In this document: positions 35,401 through 41,666 of the stretch, one piece after another | How positions within the stretch are numbered: position 1 is the stretch's first letter | Layout of the letters: each line of letters starts with the position of its first letter | From: Saccoglossus kowalevskii | Taxonomy: Eukaryota; Hemichordata; Enteropneusta; Harrimaniidae | Direction: 5' to 3' | NCBI RefSeq assembly: GCF_000003605.2 | Contig: NW_003133367.1 | Location: forward strand, 99,645-141,310 | DNA: 41,666 nucleotides | Notes under the pieces: generated by a model | Databases searched by the model: none | Told to the model about the DNA's origin: nothing | The model's input: only the letters and a program-made list of their open reading frames with translations | Translations under genes and position numbers: made by a program

Positions 35401-37731
35401 CGGTATGTGTGGCACAAAGAGAAAGTAACCACATCTTATAGAGAAGCGGGAGAGAAGGAAGTCAGAATAGTCGAGTTAATGAAGGGCGAGATCAAAGAAT
35501 CTAAACATGTTTTTTGTTGAATTTCACATTTCACAATCTATATATTATATATTTTTTGTTAGTGATATAACTTCTAAAAAATATACTTAATTTTAAATAA
35601 GGCTATGTTTTGCTTTGGTTTGTCCTGCAAACTTCATTTTTTAATTGTTGTACTTGAAGGGCAGTGGTCATCACGCCGCGTTCTGTTCGATACGAGACTC
35701 GATATGAGACGTACACAACGCATGTAATATACATGTAATATATATATACAGATTTAGAAAAATATATTTTCTCAGTTTTCAGTAATATACAATATACGAA
35801 ACACAGTGTATCAGCTAATATATTGTAACGTGCACACAAATTTAGACAAATGAGTCAAGGCAATGTTGTATTTAATTATTTAGAATTTGTTTAATAAGTA
35901 AAGGTCAGAAAATGCTACAGACTGGTGTAGCGTATTCCATAAAGAACGTGTACATTTGAATGACGTCATTAAATTTGCATATTATGTTGAAATGCATGCA
36001 TGACAAGACCTGTTTCAATAAAATTCAGCCTATTTCGAAGACTCCACAGATGAACAGTGTTTACAACTGTTGCATGCGCTTTGAAGCTACTTTTTGATTT
36101 GATGATGCCATACATCATAATACCTTGACCAATCAGCGCGCAGGGAACCAACTAATCTAAAACAAGCGCTGCTTGGCCATTTGTTTTCATGCCGTTTACT
36201 CATGAATATTTAAATCATAGTTCGCTGTATGTTTGGAGTATGTCGAGAAAAATAACGGCGTGTTAATAATACTACAGGTCAGGCAATGCAAATGACGTGT
36301 TGAGTTCGACAATTATTTCAGTTTGGGTGGGTCAGTTCAAACAGATATGTCGATTTCTAGGGTAAAGCTTTTATTTTGTATTTTAATGAAAGCCTTTCTA
36401 TGTCACAATTGTATCGGATTATTCTATCTCAATGTTGTTTTTACGACAGAAATGAAAATGACTATTATGCGTAATATTACTTAATCTGTTTTGACCCTTG
36501 TTTTGTTCTGATTTGTCTTTTTTTCGGACAGTGGGTGCATATTATTGACCTGATAGTCAGTACATATTATTGACCTGACAGTGGGTGTATATTAATGACC
36601 AGACAGTGGGTACATAATACTGACCTGCCAGTAGATGCATTTTATTGACCTCACAACGGGTACATATTATTGACCTGACAGTAGGTGCATTTTATTGATC
36701 TGACAGTGGGTACATAATATTGACCTGACAGTATGTGCATATTATTGATCTGACAGTGGGGACATAGTATTGACCTGACAGTATGTGCATATTATTGATC
36801 TGACAGTGGGGACATAATATTGAACTGACAGTAGGTACATATTATTGACCTGACAGTATGTGCATATTATTGACCTGACAGTGGGTACATAATACTGACC
36901 TGCCAGTAGATGCATTTTATTGACCTCACAACGGGTACATATAATTGACATGACAGTAGGTGTATATTTTTGACATGACAGTGGGTACATAATATTGACC
37001 TGACAGTGGGTGCATATTATTGACCTGACAGTGGGTACATATTATTGACCTGATAGTGGGTACATATTATTGATCTGACAGTGGGTACATATTATTGATC
37101 TGACAGTGGGTACATATTATTGACCTGACAGTGGGTACATATTATTGACCTGACAGTGGGTGCATATTATTGACCTGATAGTCAGTACATATTATTGACC
37201 TGACAGTGGGTGTATATTTTTGACATGACAGTGGGTACATAATATTGACCTGACAGTGGGTGCATATTATTGACCTGACAGTGGGTACATATTATTGACC
37301 TGACAGTGGGTATCTATCATTGACCTCACAGTGGCTACATATTAATGACCAGACAGTGGGTACATAATACTGACTTGCCAGTAGATGCACTTTATTGACC
37401 TCACAACGGGTACATATAATTGACATGACAGTAGGTGTATATTATTGATCTGACAGTGGGTGCATATTATTGACCTGACAGTGGGGGCATATTATTGACC
37501 TGACAGTGGGTGCATATTATTGACCTGACATTGGGTACATATTATTGACCTGACAATATGTGCATATTATTGACCTGACAGTGGGTACATATTATTGACC
37601 TGACATTGGGTACATATTAAAACACTTAACTTTCAAACTTGGCGCTTTAATTGATAAATGATTTCATTTTGCAAACTCATGTTTTACTCTTTTTGTTTTT
37701 AGGTTGCGGTGGTGGCGGAAACCTAGGATAA
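32439..37731 (+). CDS. Secreted C-type lectin-domain protein
   Basis: Five exons: 32439-32504, 32790-32805 (16 bases), 33523-33871, 35132-35226 and 37703-37731, all GT-AG, giving 184 aa. Residues 1-26 form a signal peptide (hydrophobic VIMACVLHL core). The lectin domain spans about 30-173: the four canonical cysteines are C52, C140, C162 and C170; YWFGLND (89-95) replaces the WIGL core; QPN is at 126-128 where EPN/QPD sits in sugar-binding members; F157-D158-D159 occupies the WND place by its spacing to C162; the domain closes with YICEI. Such proteins bind sugars or other ligands outside the cell, often in innate immunity or biomineral matrices. C30 and C177, in a short Gly-rich tail (GCGGGGNLG) encoded by the last exon, are extra and might pair with each other or with another chain. 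A likely 5'UTR acceptor (ttccag) is at 32401-32406. Ligand unknown. Confidence 0.88.
33972..34318. mobile_element. Inverted-repeat element in lectin intron 3
   Basis: Left end TTAGGCCAGACTTTTTTATT and right end, reversed, TTAGACCAGACTTTTATTAT, both continuing into CCTTGTTTC. About 347 bp, non-coding. A further internal CCTTGTTTCTC occurs at about 34137. Target duplication unclear. Confidence 0.65.
35650..35730. mobile_element. TTAA-family MITE fragment in lectin intron 4
   Basis: GAAGGGCAGTGGTCATCACG, CGCGTTCTGTTCGATACGAG and GACGTACACAACGCATGTAA follow the left half of the 17272 copy. The right half has been lost. Confidence 0.45.
36527..37619. repeat. 25-bp minisatellite, about 43 units, in lectin intron 4
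   Basis: Units contain TTATTGACCTGACAGTGGG followed by TACATA or a variant, with a period of exactly 25 bp and almost no length change. Variant units form larger blocks: a three-unit block starting GTGGGTACATAATACTGAC recurs at 36606, 36881 (+275 = 11 units) and 37356 (+475 = 19 units). Another pair with GTCAGTACAT recurs at about 36556 and 37181. The array ends 83 bp before the last exon. Confidence 0.95.
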
Positions 37732-37960
37732 CTATCGGCTGTTAATGATTCAACTAGGATTACTGTCAAAGTTGCTCACACTAAATCACTGTTCGCGTCC
37801 AAAACGTGTATATAAAATAGGTTATTAGTGTCAAAATTGTAATTTTTTCAGGTGCAAAGTATAAAATGTGCATTAAAACAATAGTTATGATAACAGTGAT
37901 AATGTACAGTGTACAGAAGCCGCCAATCATGGGGGGGGGCATGGATTAATGATGAAAATG

Positions 37961-37966
37961 AATAAA
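37961..37966 (+). terminator. Candidate polyadenylation signal of the lectin gene
   Basis: AATAAA 230 bp after the stop codon; a second cluster (AATAAATAAA) is at 38211-38220. Which is used cannot be told from the sequence. Confidence 0.45.
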
Positions 37967-37969
37967 TTA

Positions 37970-39168
37970 TAGCAGTTACACTGTTACATTAACGTATACT
38001 GGTATTTACATTTTGTCAACCAGCATGTGAACATATTAAAAACAATATCGATCAGCACTTGCTCGCGATCTCCTGCGGTAACGACTGGTTCCCGACAACC
38101 AGTAAAACATATCAAGTTTTTTTTTCTGGTCAGTATTTACCACCAACAAAGTGTGGGCCGATCATTTTTCCCCACTACTAGTACTTTGCTATTCGTTGAC
38201 GAATTGGTGAAATAAATAAAATATTTTGTTTTATTAGCCGGGACACATCATGAGCATATCACGTGATACCACTTCGTACCGAAGATGAGTGTATATTAAA
38301 CCCACGAAGACGTCACGAGTCTCAACTTGGCAGTTCTGCGATTAAGTGTTAGCGTAAACCCATGGTGAAAACAGGCGAATGTTGGAAACATGGTTACATT
38401 TTTGTTCGAGTTTATAGACTTTATAGGTTTATTTTCTATAAATATGCATCTTTCGTTTCTACTTTCTATTTTTTATCGGAACACAGTTACTGAAACAAGA
38501 CAACCGTGATCGGAGCATGGAGCTCCATGATCGGAGTGACAATGAAACAGACAATTACTTTCTTGCTGTTTACTCATTCGCGATTGCCAAGTATAAACTC
38601 GACAACTTTTTTCAGACTTACAACGACCATCATTGAAACAAATCGCAAATAAAGTGTTTGGCGATTACATTTTGTCGCGGCTTGGAATGAACATTGCGCA
38701 TTGTTTACCCCTTCCGGTATTCGTCACTCGTCTGACGTCATCTTGGACTCGTGTTTTCTCGTGTAGCATAGGGCGAGCGGGGTGGGTACGAACATATATG
38801 GAAGTCAGTCACTCGTTCGCTATAACGTCACATAAGCATAATGTAACATGCCTGACAACAGAAATTCCAAGCTAGAACTTCAAGATGTTATTTTTAATTG
38901 TATAAAATAATGTTCTAAACATTATGCAAATTAGCCATCACAGTATTGATAAAAGAACGGATAGCATTGTGCCATGACAAATAATAACAGAGTATGTAAT
39001 AAATCTGAACGTTGTCCACACGTCGGTATATCGCCAAACTTAAGTTGAAAATGTATCTTCTACAATGAAAAAGATTGTCAAAACTTTGGTTCGCGGATTC
39101 AATTTGGCGCAATTTGTAAATTTATGTGGAAATTCCCTGAAAAAGTCAAAACATTTCAGCTATATTAA
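37970..39168. other. Intergenic DNA between the lectin and FN3 genes
   Basis: No gene recognised. Holds a CATGGAGCTCCATG palindrome flanked by GATCGGAG direct repeats (38511-38537) and a perfect CRE, TGACGTCA (38733-38740), close to CTTCCGGT in a CG-richer patch that might be a promoter of an unseen plus-strand transcript. The genes on either side converge, so the 3'UTR of the minus-strand gene also lies here. Confidence 0.35.
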
Positions 39169-39756
39169 CTAAACCAAGTCGGCGCGTTTCAATTCTTCGT
39201 TAATAGTGGTCTCTTCTTCGAACGTCTTTGGCTCGTTACTGTTGTCGTCCATTAAATCAACTTTGTTACCTCTGTGTTTCAGTTCAAGTTGTCGTTGTTT
39301 TGCATTCTTGTACTCCCCTTCAAGCACTTTATCGGGATCAATGACAAATTCTAGCCCCTTGGCGATGAGCAGCATAACGAGAATTCCACCGGAGATGCCG
39401 AGAGCGATGACGGCGTAGATATTCAAAGGGTCGTATGTCGTGTAAAAACTGACGCAGCTTTCGTCGCCAGTAGAACCATCACTCATGTTAATGACGTAAC
39501 ATACTGAGTACAACGTTCCTGATGACAAACCGGTCACGTGGTATGACGTAACCAATGAACTGTTGATGTTAATTGTCGTTGAGTCGTATGTCAATGTATA
39601 ACCTGTAATGTTTTCTGACGTGACTTCAGTAGGTGTCGTCCAGTTCACTGTGGTGGTTGTTTCAGTTATGGTGACTGTGTCGATAGACGCCAGGACAATA
39701 ACGAAGTAGGAGTCGACGAAAGCCAAGACCAATAAAGTTGAGATTGATAATGCCAT
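39169..39756 (-). CDS. Single-pass membrane protein with one fibronectin III domain
   Basis: An uninterrupted 195-aa frame with a tag stop. Residues 1-24 are a hydrophobic signal peptide; about 25-107 form one FN3 domain (VNWTTP, ITGYTLTY, YHVTGLSSGTLYSVCY and a final VSFYTT strand), with cysteines at 86 and 101 that may pair; sequons at N38, N49, N65 and N90; a membrane helix at about 113-132; then a charged 63-residue cytoplasmic tail with Lys/Arg stretches and an acidic C-terminus. The layout resembles small FN3 receptors or FNDC-type proteins, but I see no family-specific motif, so function is unknown. A pyrimidine-rich acceptor (ttttctttatag) lies 12 bases before the ATG on this strand, implying an upstream exon, probably 5'UTR. 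It converges on the lectin gene. Confidence 0.82.
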   Translation of the reverse strand: MALSISTLLVLAFVDSYFVIVLASIDTVTITETTTTVNWTTPTEVTSENITGYTLTYDSTTININSSLVTSYHVTGLSSGTLYSVCYVINMSDGSTGDESCVSFYTTYDPLNIYAVIALGISGGILVMLLIAKGLEFVIDPDKVLEGEYKNAKQRQLELKHRGNKVDLMDDNSNEPKTFEEETTINEELKRADLV

Positions 39757-39768
39757 TGCGAGGAATAT

Positions 39769-40733
39769 CTATAAAGAAAATGAATTATTAGTACTCTTTT
39801 ACACCGATTCGCGCCCTCTAGTGACAGAGTGCTTCTATGACCCCATTCACCCCATTCATGAGAGGTCTCATGCCACTAATTAACCAATGGCTGCTCAATT
39901 TAAATGCCCAGCAAGAACCAATGAAATTTTTTAAATATTATTTTTCTCAGGTGCTCCCTGATTGAGGGCGTAATCACCTGGGTCAGAGGTGAGACCAACA
40001 TGTAGTCTTTTGTTTACTACTTAGCGGCTGTGTACCTGTGGGTTTATTCTGTGTGTTAATGGATGTTCTAATCTTGGTGTTTTTCCAGTGATTTCTCTTG
40101 GTGCAATCCAAATACAGTAGGTGTGTCTTGTTTACCTGAGATTTGCAAGAGTTTGAGCTGGCCAACATGTTAGTTTTTTTCATATGGTTGATTACTGGCA
40201 TGTTGATTTCCCATTTTTGAGCCATATTTTCAACTTTCTTCGTCATTTTCATATAGCAATCTCGTCATATGTTAACATTGTCGTCTATGGAAATTCAATT
40301 AGTGGTATGAGCCCTAGAGAGAGCGGCCCATAGGGAAATTGTATTACCAAGGCAACTCATAGTAATCAAAATTAAACGACAAATTAGTTGAGGGCGCACT
40401 CATGCTGCTTCATTGATAGGTGTCACGCTACAATGATAATAAATTATCTAATTGTCTTCCACTGTTGCGTATACATTTGTTTCTTTCTTGTAAAATAACC
40501 ACTGTACGATTCTCTACGGTGAGGTACAAAAAGGCAGCTTTTAGTATAAAGGTAAACTATAGAGCAAACATGAAAAAAGCTGCATGATTTTTAGCTTTAT
40601 GGTCACGACTTTCGTCATGAAAATAAACACGAAATGACACTATTGTCTGATGTTTTTATTTAGTGAGTCAAAGAGGCGTGATTTTTCAACAGGTGCAATT
40701 TAGTGATCACTGAATATATATCAACGTTACGAC
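39769..40733. other. Upstream region of the FN3 gene
   Basis: On the minus strand, an open frame from 40252 runs to a possible donor (ctcag/gtaaac, at about 40129-40130). Spliced to the acceptor at 39769 it would stay in frame with the FN3 protein, but would place the signal peptide internally, so I treat it as a possible 5' exon only. Otherwise AT-rich and featureless. Confidence 0.25.
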
Positions 40734-40945
40734 TACTGTAAAATGACTAATTTTCACTGGGTTTAAAACTTCACTGATTTACCATTTCACGCATAATCAG
40801 TGGGTTTTAAATTCATGGTTTTATTATTTCGATAATGTGTTCTATGCTAAATTTTACATATTCACTGGGTTTTTATTTAGCGCATTTTCCAGTCAGCGAA
40901 ATAAGCAAAATTAAAACCCAGTGAATAATTAACCATTTTACAGTA
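40734..40945. mobile_element. MITE-like inverted-repeat element, 212 bp
   Basis: Left TACTGTAAAATGACTAATTT and right, reversed, TACTGTAAAATGGTTAATTA, both followed by TCACTGGGTTT. Two more CAGTGGGTTTT/CACTGGGTTTTT copies are inside (about 40799 and 40861), so it is largely built from one short motif. Non-coding. Confidence 0.7.
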
Positions 40946-41666
40946 TGTAGGCGGGGTCTGGAGACGTAGTAACTTTTAAATGCTATAGCTCAAACTAGTA
41001 TTACTAGTCTGAGGTTATATGGAGTGTGTCTGTGTATGTTATGTAGTATATTACAACATTATTTTTTTCACAAGAGCGGCAGTTATATGCTACATTGTTT
41101 TTCAATTCGTTACACATCTAATTATGGAGACCCAAACGAAGGACGGGTTCCAACGACGAGAAGAGAAATCACACTACAAGCGGCACTGTCAATTGCAATA
41201 ACGAGATGAGTATGTCGGCCAGATTTCAACTCGGCCAAGAAAAAAATGCACAACTCGGCCATTTGTGAATGTCGAGGTGTAAACTGGTCATTGGTCAACA
41301 ATTGTCACCTTTTTTCACGTCTGTTGTCGTGGCGGCATTTTATTTCCAGATGTTATACGCTACACAACACACCTAGTGACGCATCCGTTTCACTGACTGT
41401 TTTTGACTAACTCCCGTGACTGTTTTGTTGTCGATTTCAACAACGCAAGTTTACATACACACACAAACGCTACTGGTTCCCCGACATGTTCAAGTTCTTG
41501 ATTTCAACATTGGCTGAACATTGTCGATTTCAGTGACGTAAATTTTCTTTTCAAAGAAAAAACACAGACATTACATCGGAATCACAGACATCACATCGGC
41601 GACCGTCTGGCTACGCTGTGTAACAACACAACACACAAAAAAGAAACGCTCCTGTTTCCCCGACTG
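40946..41666. other. Non-coding right flank
   Basis: No gene recognised. ACTCGGCCA-type repeats occur at 41230-41262, and CACAGACAT-ACATCGG is present twice (about 41566 and 41583). Confidence 0.35.

Noticed and set aside
36742-36990. 82-codon minus-strand frame
   Set aside because: Translation of the 25-bp minisatellite only.
36527-37619. CRISPR-like regular array
   Set aside because: Units are contiguous with no unique spacers, and this is an animal intron.
39983-40252. 89-codon minus-strand frame upstream of the FN3 gene as a separate gene
   Set aside because: Only its first part ends at a plausible donor; there is no domain, so it is noted as a possible 5' exon.

Overview
This is animal genomic DNA, not microbial. 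Genes are split by long AT-rich introns with GT-AG (and one GC-AG) splice sites, non-coding sequence dominates, and many small inverted-repeat transposon remnants are present. A PIF1-type helicase relic, a 'GTCCCCGTTCGGACGAAGTCC'-type repeat, a secreted C-type lectin and tandem NmrA-like genes suggest a marine invertebrate, possibly a lophotrochozoan such as a mollusc. The phylum is a guess. There is one assembly gap (955 N).

Layout. 1-5.4 kb: mostly non-coding, with a broken PIF1-family helicase relic (minus, 439-786), a weak frameshifted fragment (2165-2324) and a coiled-coil terminal exon (minus, 4291-4550). 5.48-13.65 kb: duplication unit A, holding a complete five-exon NmrA-like gene (NMRAL1-like copy A, 8073-12929, 301 aa). 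13.65-15.37 kb: spacer with a long hairpin. 15.37-26.83 kb: duplication unit B, holding a second five-exon copy (19174-25730, 298 aa) whose third intron uses a GC donor and contains the gap. 26.8-28.2 kb: a transposon relic and a 264-bp tandem repeat. 28.2-32.4 kb: no recognised gene. 32.4-37.7 kb: a five-exon secreted C-type lectin (184 aa), whose third intron has an inverted-repeat element and whose fourth intron carries a 1.1-kb minisatellite of 25-bp units. 39.17-39.76 kb, minus strand: a small single-pass membrane protein with one fibronectin type III domain. The remainder is non-coding with one more inverted-repeat element.

The two NmrA-like genes are paralogues from a tandem duplication of about 8 kb (the B unit has since grown). 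By the known role of the family they are cytosolic NADPH-binding sensor proteins. The duplication makes the window useful: each unit serves as the empty-site control for insertions in the other. It exposes a TTAA-flanked MITE family (three insertions in A missing from B), a TTA-flanked MITE in B missing from A, and a larger compound insertion in B. The lectin and the FN3 membrane protein are not obviously connected to the NmrA-like pair. I found no new multi-gene system; the novelty is in the repeats and in paralogue evolution.
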